Positions 7,304-14,275 of a stretch of 28,957 nt of DNA are shown piece after piece. A program made the position numbers and the translations under genes. Below the pieces are notes generated by a model that did no database searches, had not been told where the DNA came from, and was given only the letters and a program-made list of their open reading frames with translations. This stretch comes from CAZETJ01 sp964514575 (GTDB lineage: Bacteria; Patescibacteriota; Saccharimonadia; Saccharimonadales; UBA10212). The stretch spans positions 1-28,957 of the forward strand of contig CAZETJ010000008.1 in assembly GCA_964514575.1 (NCBI GenBank), written 5' to 3'. How positions within the stretch are numbered: the first letter of the stretch is position 1; the number at the start of each line of letters is the position of its first letter.

Positions 7304-8415
7304 AGTTAAAATCCTTCTTCTTAACTGCTCTAACTTGCCTATGTCTAGTTGGAATTTGGCCGTCCGGTGCCAAGGCCGCCAGCATCACCTATAAAGGTAT
7401 CTCCGTAACGCCAGCCATCAATCAGTTAGTCCTCAACCCTGACCAGCCCAATGTAAGTTATAAAATCCGCCTGGATAATAACCAGAGCTACCCGGTAACC
7501 CTGCAGGCCAGTAGCCTGGACTTCAAGTCGCTGAGCGACACCGGCGGATTAGCGTTTATCGGCTCCGGGGCGCCACAGTTGGAGCATAAATACGGCCTGA
7601 CCAACTGGATAGACCTTCCGGCCGATCCAATCGTTTTGCCAGCCGGCGGCGGGCAGTTCGTCAATGTAACGATTGAAAACCGAGGCGATCTGACACCCGG
7701 CGGGCACTATGCGGCCGTTTTATTCAAAGTCATCTCGCCGAACGGCACGTCTGGCAACAACAGCGTCATCAACAGCCAAATAATTTCGTCTCTATTCTTT
7801 GTTCGCAAGGGCGGCGGCGAGCAATACGTGCTCGATTTGACCAAGCTCAACCTGCACCGGCACTGGGCATGGTTTGGCTGGCCGAACCGCACCGATCTTA
7901 GTTTTTATAACAGCGGCAATGTCCAGACGGCACCGCGCGGTACTATCGTGCTACATGGCGCTAGTAATATCCTGAACCTAGATTCCAGCCTGGTTTTGCC
8001 GCAGAGTACCCGCCGCATCAGTTCAGACTTAGCCATCGGCGGTTCGCCGTTTTGGCCGGGCTATTACAGGGCGGCTGTAACCTACCAACCCGATGGCGGC
8101 GGAGCCGTCAAGACAGCTGCTGTCCATCTTATCTATATCGGCTGGAAGTTTCCGCTGGCGCTGATCATCGCACTCTATCTTCTCTACCGCGTATTGGGCC
8201 AGCGTGGTGAGAAAATTTGGCGCCGAATCAGGCGCTGGGCCTACCCGACGACCCGCGTCATTTTTAGACTCTTGCGATATCTGCTACTCGGACTCGCGAA
8301 AATCGTTGGATTGGCGGGCAAAATCGCTTGGCGTGGTTTGATCGCACTGGACACGTGGGGCGGCAAGAAGCTGGCCGCCCTCGACAAGCGGCGAGCTCGT
8401 AAGCTCAAAAAGTAA
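7300..8415 (+). CDS. DUF916-like membrane-anchored surface protein, third member
   Basis: A 371-residue type I membrane protein. The signal peptide ends near GAKA (about residue 26). The outer part begins with VTPAINQLVLNPDQP and has the same strand order as the two preceding proteins (N-terminal strand pair, a Trp-Ile-containing segment, LPAGGGQFVNVTIENRG, GGHYAAVLF), but the sequence is clearly diverged. A membrane span lies at about residues 287-305 (WKFPLALIIALYLLY). It is followed by a 65-residue cytoplasmic tail very rich in Arg, Lys and Trp with a second, weaker hydrophobic patch. GGAGG precedes the start, which overlaps the previous stop (ATGA). It is the last gene of a three-gene coupled operon, so the three may form one hetero-oligomer. 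Confidence 0.75.
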   Translation: MKLKSFFLTALTCLCLVGIWPSGAKAASITYKGISVTPAINQLVLNPDQPNVSYKIRLDNNQSYPVTLQASSLDFKSLSDTGGLAFIGSGAPQLEHKYGLTNWIDLPADPIVLPAGGGQFVNVTIENRGDLTPGGHYAAVLFKVISPNGTSGNNSVINSQIISSLFFVRKGGGEQYVLDLTKLNLHRHWAWFGWPNRTDLSFYNSGNVQTAPRGTIVLHGASNILNLDSSLVLPQSTRRISSDLAIGGSPFWPGYYRAAVTYQPDGGGAVKTAAVHLIYIGWKFPLALIIALYLLYRVLGQRGEKIWRRIRRWAYPTTRVIFRLLRYLLLGLAKIVGLAGKIAWRGLIALDTWGGKKLAALDKRRARKLKK

Positions 8416-8447
8416 GAATTTTCACGGAATCTTATCCCCAGCTATAC

Positions 8448-8476
8448 TTGTCATGCTTATCTGAAGTTGTTATGCT
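8448..8476 (+). promoter_or_regulatory. promoter TTGTCA-N17-TATGCT for the 8511 gene
   Basis: TTGTCA (8448-8453), 17 bases, TATGCT (8471-8476). The predicted start is near 8483. GGAGG at 8489-8493 is 17 bases from ATG 8511, further than usual, so ribosome binding may use it only weakly. Confidence 0.72.
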
Positions 8477-8479
8477 TAT
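8449..8479 (+). repeat. direct repeat TGTYATGCTTAT within the promoter
   Basis: TGTCATGCTTAT (8449-8460) and TGTTATGCTTAT (8468-8479) are 19 bases apart with one mismatch. The second contains the -10 box and the first overlaps the -35 box. Confidence 0.7.
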
Positions 8480-8510
8480 TCCAGATACGGAGGGCAAACA
8501 AATATAAGGT

Positions 8511-11500
8511 ATGCGCCTGAGTTTATTAAGGGGTAAAAAGCGCCTCGCAAGCTTTTTATCGCTCATCACCGTTTTGGCGGTTTTTTTGCTGCTGGTTAGC
8601 CTTTTGGTTAGCCGGCCAGTTTTGGCCGCCGCTGGCATTAATCAACAAGTCAGCTTTACCGGTAAGATCGTTAATTCCAACGGTACCAACATTGCCGATG
8701 GCACTTACGATATGGAGTTTAAGATCTACCAAGACGGCAACAACCAAGGGACTGGCAGTACTTTGAAGTGGACAGAGGATTGGATTGTCGGCGGTGTCGG
8801 CGGTATCACGCTTACCTCAGGAACGTTTCAAGTTAATCTGGGCGCCGGGACAGATAGCGCCTCGCTAGACAGCGCCGTTAACTTTAACCAGAGTGTCCTT
8901 TGGCTAAGCCTCCAGATCGGTCAGACAACCACCTGTACGGTAAGCGGTAACTTCCAGGGTAACTGTGGCGGTGACGGCGAGATGAAACCATACATTGCTT
9001 TGACGGCTGTACCCCAGGCTTTCAATGCCGAGCAGTTGGGCGGTTTAACCAGCACTGGTTTTATCCAAAACACCTCAAGCGTACAGTCGGCCTCTAACTT
9101 CCACATCTCGGCCACTGGTGCAGCAGATACCTCGTTTACTGCCCCGTCGTTCGACTCCCAGGCCGCCAACGGCGTGCTTGGGCTGGGAAACACTAACGCC
9201 GGCGCTATCACCATCGGCAATGTGACCAATTCTACGGTAGCGATCAGAACCAAGAACGCAACGGCGGCGGTACAGATCCAAAATGCCAGCGGCGCCATTA
9301 TCTTTAACTTTGATACCACGGCCAGCTTGGCATCTGCCAACCTAATCGCTAACCCCAGTTTCGAAACCACGATTACCGGCTCTGGTGTCGGCGTGTGGGT
9401 GAAGAAGAGCGGCAGCGAAACGACTTTTGCCAACAACACTACCCAGTTCTTTAACCAGCTTAACTCTGTCAAAATCACCACTTCTGCCGCAGCGAATGAC
9501 GGCACAAAACAACAGCTAAATACCACGCTCACCGGCAACACAGCTTATAACGTAATTTTTTACGCCAGGTTGGATATTGCCTCGGCGAACCCGATGAATG
9601 CCGACCTACAAGCCGGCTACTCCTCCACTGGTGCGTCGGACGATATCCCTTGCACGCTTAACCAGACCCTGGTGGCGACTGGGTGGGTCAAGTATATATG
9701 TAGCTTCACTACTCCGGCCTCGCCTACTTCTAGCAACTACTTCTATATCAAACAGACCGATGCCTTTATCCATACCTTTTACGTGGACGCTGTACTGCTT
9801 CAATTGGCTAGTTCTGCGGACGCTAATTACAGAGACTCACAGGTTCAGATCAATGGCACTATCGTCACGCCAATTATTATCCAAAATACCAGCAACTCCA
9901 CCAACGCCTTGCTAGTACAAAATGCCGCAGGAGGGCAAATATTTAACGTAGATACCACGGACTCTAATCTCATTAATAACCCAGCTAACCCTAGTTTTGA
10001 AGTTAACACCGCCGGTTGGACGACGGTAGTAAACGGCGGAACGGTGACCATAGCCCGCGATACCTCTCAGCAAAAATATGGAGTTGCCTCGCTCAAGATC
10101 ACCACTACCGCCCAAACTGCCCAAGGCGCCCGATACACACTGACTAGCGGCAACTGGGCGGCTGGCTCATATACAGTCTCGTTCTCTATGCTTAACTCCG
10201 GCACCGCTTTTGCAGCAATTCCGATAGTCAAATTTGGCAATGGCTCGGATAACGCCTGTAGTGCCGCAACGCCCAGCACTCTGCCTGCCACAAACGGCTG
10301 GATCCGCTACGCCGCTGCTTGTACCTTTAGCGGCAGTACTACCTCAGTTGCAATAGAGCAAAACGAGGCTACCGCCCACACCTTTTATATCGATGCCGTC
10401 CAGCTAGAAACGGGGGGGACAGCTACCTCCTATGGTCTTGGTGCAATTTCCTTGGGCGCTCAAATCATTACACCACTGCAATTGAAGAACCAGACCAATA
10501 ACAATAACGCCCTCCAGCTGCAAGATATTAGCGGAAATGTACTTTTGAATGTAGATACAGAAGGCGACATCGTGGGCATTGGCTCTACTGGCGCCCAAAG
10601 CCTGAACTCGACCGTAAACTTAGCTAACAGCTCAGGCAATGTAACTCAAACTGTTAACATAGGTTCAAGTGCCAACACTAACAGTGCAGTGTCTATAGAA
10701 GCCGGCAACACCGGCAAAATCCAAATCGGCAACGTTAATGCGGCTCATACCATACAAATTGGCGCGACTGCCGGTAGCGCTCAACTTATTTCAGTCGGCA
10801 ATGCTACGGCCTCAAGCAGCTTAGTTTTGGCGGCTGGTTCTGGCAACGGCTCCTTCACAGTAACCAGCGGCACGCTTACTCTTCAAACCGCGACCTCTGG
10901 CGCGATAAGCATCACTTCCGCCGCAGCTTCGACCTATTCTACGGGTGCCGGAAACATAATTCTGCAGCCAGCTGGTTCGGGCACGACCGCCAGTGTTCAA
11001 ATCGGCGCCGGCAACGGTGGCGCTGGCTCGACCACACCGGACCTTTTGGTGTTAGATGCTTCCAGCTCGGCATCTGATCCGACTGGAGCTAATGGCGCGA
11101 TGTATTATAACGTCAGCACCGGCACTTTCCGCTGTTTTCAAGGCTCTGCATGGCGCAACTGTCTGGGCGGCGGACCAAACAACCAATCTACCGCTGCGCA
11201 AACTCCGACTGCCGGCACAGATACCTACCTTGCTGGCTCGCTGATCCCTCTGCCAGTCGGCGGCTTTAGAGGCCCGACCGGTTCTGCCCAAGACGGCAGC
11301 AAGATAACCTGGCGCATAGTAATGACTAAAACAGCTGTCGGTACCGTCGCTTCCACCTTTACTATCAGAGTCGGCACCGCTGGCACAACCGGCGACACCT
11401 CTCGCTGTACAGCCTTTAGCACCGGTACTGCCTCGGCCGCCATCGACGTAGCAGTCGTTAATATCACCGTATATGCCACAGCCGGGGGAGCTGTTGCCAC

Positions 11501-11702
11501 CCTTAACTGTAGCGCTACGCTGACGCATACATTAACCGCTACCACCGGCTGGAACACCTCTGGTTACGTTGTACAGGCATACACTACGCAGACTTCATTT
11601 GACAGTACGCCAGCCGGTACAAAAATTGGCCTATCGTTCAACGGCGGTACGTCCTTGGTCGCCACAATACAGTCAGTTGATGCAATTACCAGCAATCTGT
11701 AG
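8511..11702 (+). CDS. large modular secreted adhesin/fibre with two CBM4/9-like modules
   Basis: A 1063-residue exported protein. A basic N-terminus and hydrophobic core end near VLAAA (residue 40). Residues about 42-175 form a domain opening with INQQVSFTGKIVNSNGTNI, a type I associate with giant CPR surface proteins. Two jelly-roll modules follow, each starting with an NPSFE motif (about 277-430 and 486-640) as in carbohydrate-binding family 4/9, and each preceded by an Asn/Gln-rich linker ending in N-x-DT. Residues about 640-840 are repetitive beta sequence (GNV, SAN, IGA motifs). Residues 844-886 contain GAMYYNVSTGTFRCF, resembling phage fibre tips, followed by a final beta domain. No membrane anchor is visible after the signal peptide. 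I infer attachment to glycans or to another cell. Confidence 0.82.
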   Translation: MRLSLLRGKKRLASFLSLITVLAVFLLLVSLLVSRPVLAAAGINQQVSFTGKIVNSNGTNIADGTYDMEFKIYQDGNNQGTGSTLKWTEDWIVGGVGGITLTSGTFQVNLGAGTDSASLDSAVNFNQSVLWLSLQIGQTTTCTVSGNFQGNCGGDGEMKPYIALTAVPQAFNAEQLGGLTSTGFIQNTSSVQSASNFHISATGAADTSFTAPSFDSQAANGVLGLGNTNAGAITIGNVTNSTVAIRTKNATAAVQIQNASGAIIFNFDTTASLASANLIANPSFETTITGSGVGVWVKKSGSETTFANNTTQFFNQLNSVKITTSAAANDGTKQQLNTTLTGNTAYNVIFYARLDIASANPMNADLQAGYSSTGASDDIPCTLNQTLVATGWVKYICSFTTPASPTSSNYFYIKQTDAFIHTFYVDAVLLQLASSADANYRDSQVQINGTIVTPIIIQNTSNSTNALLVQNAAGGQIFNVDTTDSNLINNPANPSFEVNTAGWTTVVNGGTVTIARDTSQQKYGVASLKITTTAQTAQGARYTLTSGNWAAGSYTVSFSMLNSGTAFAAIPIVKFGNGSDNACSAATPSTLPATNGWIRYAAACTFSGSTTSVAIEQNEATAHTFYIDAVQLETGGTATSYGLGAISLGAQIITPLQLKNQTNNNNALQLQDISGNVLLNVDTEGDIVGIGSTGAQSLNSTVNLANSSGNVTQTVNIGSSANTNSAVSIEAGNTGKIQIGNVNAAHTIQIGATAGSAQLISVGNATASSSLVLAAGSGNGSFTVTSGTLTLQTATSGAISITSAAASTYSTGAGNIILQPAGSGTTASVQIGAGNGGAGSTTPDLLVLDASSSASDPTGANGAMYYNVSTGTFRCFQGSAWRNCLGGGPNNQSTAAQTPTAGTDTYLAGSLIPLPVGGFRGPTGSAQDGSKITWRIVMTKTAVGTVASTFTIRVGTAGTTGDTSRCTAFSTGTASAAIDVAVVNITVYATAGGAVATLNCSATLTHTLTATTGWNTSGYVVQAYTTQTSFDSTPAGTKIGLSFNGGTSLVATIQSVDAITSNL

Positions 11703-11704
11703 AT

Positions 11705-12226
11705 TTATTGCGGCAGGGAGCTCATATTCTGGATCAGTTTGGTTATAACGTCCGTTGGCACGCTCTTTGTGCCGGTAATGCTTACTAAAGTTGTGTTGCT
11801 GACAATCACCGCTATAGGATTTTCTGTCTCGGGATCGATCCCCAGGATCGCCTGGCCCGCGCCTGTTGGCACGTCCTTCAGGCTCGTATTAGACTTTTGA
11901 AGGTTCGCTAGATCGGGTGGCTGGTTGGGTTCAGCTTGTTCGCTTATGTTTACGGCTCTGTCTACGTTTTTAAGCGTAAAGAATAGAATTCCGTTCTTCA
12001 CCGCCACTGTTTTTTGATCAAGTTTATAGCCCGGAGGCAGATCATTGGGATAGTAAATCGGGAAACCGATCCCGCTAACCGTGTTTTTGTTAAAAGGAAA
12101 ATCTTTATTGTTGCCCAGTTGGACGAAAAAAATAATAGCAGCGGCAACCAAGAGGAACGCCGCCAGCAAATAGGCGTTTCTTGCCGAAAAATGAACTTTT
12201 GTCTTCGCTTCAGACTCCTGGGGCAT
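11705..12226 (-). CDS. hypothetical single-pass membrane protein
   Basis: A 173-residue protein with a short cytoplasmic N-terminus, one membrane span at about residues 16-36 (LLAAFLLVAAAIIFF) and an outer domain. The outer part has IYYPNDLPPGYKL, a central NISEQAEPNQPPDL stretch and a C-terminal ISGTKSVPTDVITKLIQNMS. The order LPPGY, then a self-contained beta core, then a final helix with a V-S-I-x-G strand is reminiscent of DUF4367-like domains, but this is only a resemblance. The gene is convergent with the 8511 adhesin, with just 2 bases between the stop codons. On its own strand TAGAAT lies 6 bases before the ATG, so it is probably leaderless. Confidence 0.7.
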   Translation of the reverse strand: MPQESEAKTKVHFSARNAYLLAAFLLVAAAIIFFVQLGNNKDFPFNKNTVSGIGFPIYYPNDLPPGYKLDQKTVAVKNGILFFTLKNVDRAVNISEQAEPNQPPDLANLQKSNTSLKDVPTGAGQAILGIDPETENPIAVIVSNTTLVSITGTKSVPTDVITKLIQNMSSLPQ

Positions 12227-12232
12227 AAGGAT

Positions 12233-12238
12233 ATTCTA
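12233..12238 (-). promoter_or_regulatory. -10 box TAGAAT, leaderless start of the 12226 gene
   Basis: On the minus strand TAGAAT is followed by 6 bases and the ATG at 12226. No clear -35 box is seen. Confidence 0.5.
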
Positions 12239-12254
12239 ACCCGAGCTGGCAAAT

Positions 12255-12263
12255 TGCTATATA
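12255..12263 (+). promoter_or_regulatory. extended -10 (TGC-TATATA) before the 12354 gene
   Basis: TG-N-TATATA resembles the extended -10 in front of the ATP synthase operon. The predicted leader of about 80 bases would contain the stem-loop at 12298-12327. Confidence 0.35.
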
Positions 12264-12297
12264 CTATCTTGGCGACTCGGGGGAGGAACGCTAAAAA

Positions 12298-12327
12298 TAA
12301 AAGCTACATTTGCGTGACTAGCTTTTA
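12298..12327 (+). promoter_or_regulatory. 9-bp perfect stem-loop in the leader of the 12354 gene
   Basis: TAAAAGCTA (12298-12306) and TAGCTTTTA (12319-12327) are perfect reverse complements around a 12-base loop, 26 bases before ATG 12354. The 3' arm carries TTTT, so it could act as a weak attenuator or as an RNA-stability element. Confidence 0.55.
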
Positions 12328-12353
12328 AGCTTCTAGTCGCTGCTTAAGCAAAG

Positions 12354-12719
12354 ATGAGCAGACGAATTTTATTTGTACCTATTTTTTTGATAGGCGCAGC
12401 TTTTTCGGCGGCGCCAGTTTTAGCTGCCGGCGATCAGATAGGCGTAAGTGCCGTCGTACCGCAGCAGCGGCTTGTCTATGTTAGGAATGACCAAATTATA
12501 AAAATCGAGGGCAATGTCGGCGGCGAGCATCAGCCGACATTCATCGACGACACGACCGGACAGCTGCTCCCACCCAGTCTAGCCGTCGAGGATCAGTACC
12601 AGCGGCTGTTTTACCATTTTGGCGGCTTCGCGGCCGGCCAAACCTATGTCCCTTTGTCCGCTAAAGTCCCAAGCAGCGACCCGTTTAAGCCTAGCTTGCT
12701 TAGGCTTGAATACGATTGA
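12354..12719 (+). CDS. small secreted protein of unknown function
   Basis: A 121-residue protein with a clear signal peptide (MSRRILFVPIFLIGAAFSAA, cut near VLAA at about residue 25). The mature part of about 96 residues reads as beta strands: LVYVRNDQIIKIEGNV, QPTFIDDTTGQLLPP, RLFYHFGGF, and a final SLLRLEYD. There are no cysteines, repeats or membrane anchor. I do not recognise it. Its last 20 bases overlap the end of the DrrB-like gene on the opposite strand. It belongs by location and export to the surface block on its left. Confidence 0.68.
   Translation: MSRRILFVPIFLIGAAFSAAPVLAAGDQIGVSAVVPQQRLVYVRNDQIIKIEGNVGGEHQPTFIDDTTGQLLPPSLAVEDQYQRLFYHFGGFAAGQTYVPLSAKVPSSDPFKPSLLRLEYD
12684..12710. 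terminator. hairpin inside the overlapping convergent gene ends
   Basis: TTTAAGCCTA (12684-12693) pairs with TAGGCTTGAA (12701-12710) around a 7-base loop, with one G-T pair. It lies across the stop codons of both convergent genes. No T-tract follows on either strand, so its role as a bidirectional terminator is only inferred. Confidence 0.35.
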
Positions 12720-13452
12720 AGCGGTTAACGGCGAAGGCTACGCAAACAACTGTTGTTGCGGCTAGAACGAGTAGGTCTTTAACCAGCCCGAAGTGGGTCT
12801 GGTGAATCATCGTGTAGCGCAGAGCATCCACGCAATAGCTCAGAGGGTTAATCTCCGACAGAATCCTTAGGAACGTTGGTACATTAGTCAGCGGATAAAG
12901 CGCGCTGGAGAGAAAATACAGTGGAAAAATTATAAAGTTATTTATGCCTTGGAATCCCTGAAAGTCCTCTACAATACTAGCCAAACCCGCGCCGAAGCTG
13001 GTCAGCGCCAAGCAGAGCACCAGCATGACCAGTAGAGCCACCGGCATATAAGCCCAGTCGTGCGGCCTAAAGCCAAGGCCAATCGAAACCAGCAAAACAA
13101 AAATTCCCTGCAAAAACGAAATTGTCGCCCCGCCCAGAGCGTTACCTAGTAAAATCCTGACCCGGCTGACTGGCGCCACCAGCATTTCTTTTAGGAAGCC
13201 GAAACGCTTATCAAACAGGATTTGGATGCCCCAGAAGACTCCGGAGAAAAGGATGGTTTGGATGATAATACCAGGCACCAAAAATTCCAGATAATTGCCC
13301 TGCCCGGCTCGCTTGTAGACAGAGCCCAAGCCGTAGCCCAGCGCCAGCAAGAATAAGATCGGTTGGCCGATAGCACCCAGAACCCGCGAGCGCGAACGTA
13401 TGTAGCGCTTCATCTGCCTGAGCCATAGGATATAAATTGCCGAGTTACCCAT
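12700..13452 (-). CDS. ABC-2 transporter permease, DrrB-like
   Basis: A 250-residue inner-membrane protein with about six membrane spans, the normal length for DrrB/NodJ-type permeases. The conserved ABC-2 segment FLKEMLVAPVSRVRILLGNA lies after the second span, and the family-typical INPLSYCVDALRY occurs near residue 210. It pairs with the upstream ATPase, whose stop overlaps this start as TAATG. The transported substrate is unknown; relatives export drugs, lipids or polysaccharides. Its 3' end overlaps the convergent 12354-12719 gene by 20 bases. Confidence 0.9.
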   Translation of the reverse strand: MGNSAIYILWLRQMKRYIRSRSRVLGAIGQPILFLLALGYGLGSVYKRAGQGNYLEFLVPGIIIQTILFSGVFWGIQILFDKRFGFLKEMLVAPVSRVRILLGNALGGATISFLQGIFVLLVSIGLGFRPHDWAYMPVALLVMLVLCLALTSFGAGLASIVEDFQGFQGINNFIIFPLYFLSSALYPLTNVPTFLRILSEINPLSYCVDALRYTMIHQTHFGLVKDLLVLAATTVVCVAFAVNRFNRIQA

Positions 13453-14261
13453 TAGCGCAACCTCGAGTTACGGTTGGCCGTCCGCACATTAAGGCCGTTA
13501 TTGCTCAAGCTGGTTTCGTCCCGGACTTCTCTGCCGGTTAGCTCCAAATAAGCATCCTCCAGATTCTTGGTGCCGGTCTGCTTGGCCAGCTCCTTGCTGG
13601 TTCCAGTGGCTACTATTTTGCCGTGGTCGATGATGGCGATGCGTTCAGCCACAGCCTCAGCTTCGTCCAGGTAGTGGGTAGTGAAGAAAATCGTCATACC
13701 CTCGCTTTTGTTGAGTTTTTCAACATAATCCCAAAGCAAGTTTCGAGTCTGAGTGTCTAGCCCAAGCGTTGGCTCGTCCAAAAATAAAATTTTGGGGTGG
13801 TGCAGCAGGCCGCGGGCAACCTCCAACCGCCGGCGCATACCGCCTGAATAAGTTTTGACCATACCGTCCTTGCGCTCCCATAGATCGACTAGGCGCAACA
13901 GTTCCTCGATACGCGGCTTCTGTTCGTCTTTGGGGACTGAATAAAGCACGGCGTGAATCACCATGTTCTCGTAAGCCGACAATTCTTCTTCCAGCGCCGG
14001 GTCCTGGAAGACAATGCCAAAGCTCTTTCTAGCAGCGTCTTGCTCTTTCTGAACATTGTGGCCATCGAGAAATAGCTGGCCGCTGGTCGGCCTAAGCATA
14101 GTCGTCAGCATACTGATGGTCGTCGATTTACCGGCTCCGTTAGGACCGAGGAACGCGAAAATTTCACCGGCCTTAACATCAAAACTGATGCCACGGACGG
14201 CTTTGACGTCGCCGTAAGTCTTGACCACATTAGTGGCCGAAATTACCAAATCAGAACTCAT
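13452..14261 (-). CDS. ABC transporter ATP-binding protein, DrrA-like
   Basis: A 269-residue ATPase. Walker A GPNGAGKSTT is at about residues 39-48, the Q-loop is FGIVFQDPAL, the signature is YSGGMRRRLEVARGL, Walker B is ILFLDEPTLGLD and the H-loop is TTHYLDEAE. These are hallmarks of the DrrA/NodI subfamily. The C-terminal extension is short. AGGAG lies just before the start, 9 bases after the zwf stop, so it is probably cotranscribed with zwf. The TATAAT at 14270-14275 could also give it a promoter of its own. It powers the DrrB-like permease that follows with a TAATG overlap. Confidence 0.93.
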   Translation of the reverse strand: MSSDLVISATNVVKTYGDVKAVRGISFDVKAGEIFAFLGPNGAGKSTTISMLTTMLRPTSGQLFLDGHNVQKEQDAARKSFGIVFQDPALEEELSAYENMVIHAVLYSVPKDEQKPRIEELLRLVDLWERKDGMVKTYSGGMRRRLEVARGLLHHPKILFLDEPTLGLDTQTRNLLWDYVEKLNKSEGMTIFFTTHYLDEAEAVAERIAIIDHGKIVATGTSKELAKQTGTKNLEDAYLELTGREVRDETSLSNNGLNVRTANRNSRLR

Positions 14262-14269
14262 GAGCTCCT

Positions 14270-14275
14270 ATTATA
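14270..14275 (-). promoter_or_regulatory. possible internal -10 TATAAT made by the zwf stop region
   Basis: The last zwf codons read GTA TAA T on the minus strand, creating TATAAT 8 bases before the DrrA-like ATG. No -35 box is present (CGAAAA at the expected site), so this may be chance. Confidence 0.25.

Noticed and set aside
8921..9541. Minus-strand open frame of 206 codons inside the adhesin
   Set aside because: It is a shadow of the Thr/Asn-rich coding strand, with no start signal or family pattern.
11692..11711. Terminator in the 2-base gap between the convergent genes at 11702 and 11705
   Set aside because: GCAAT/ATTGC and AATC/GATT pairings compete and are only 4-5 bp long, with no T-tract.
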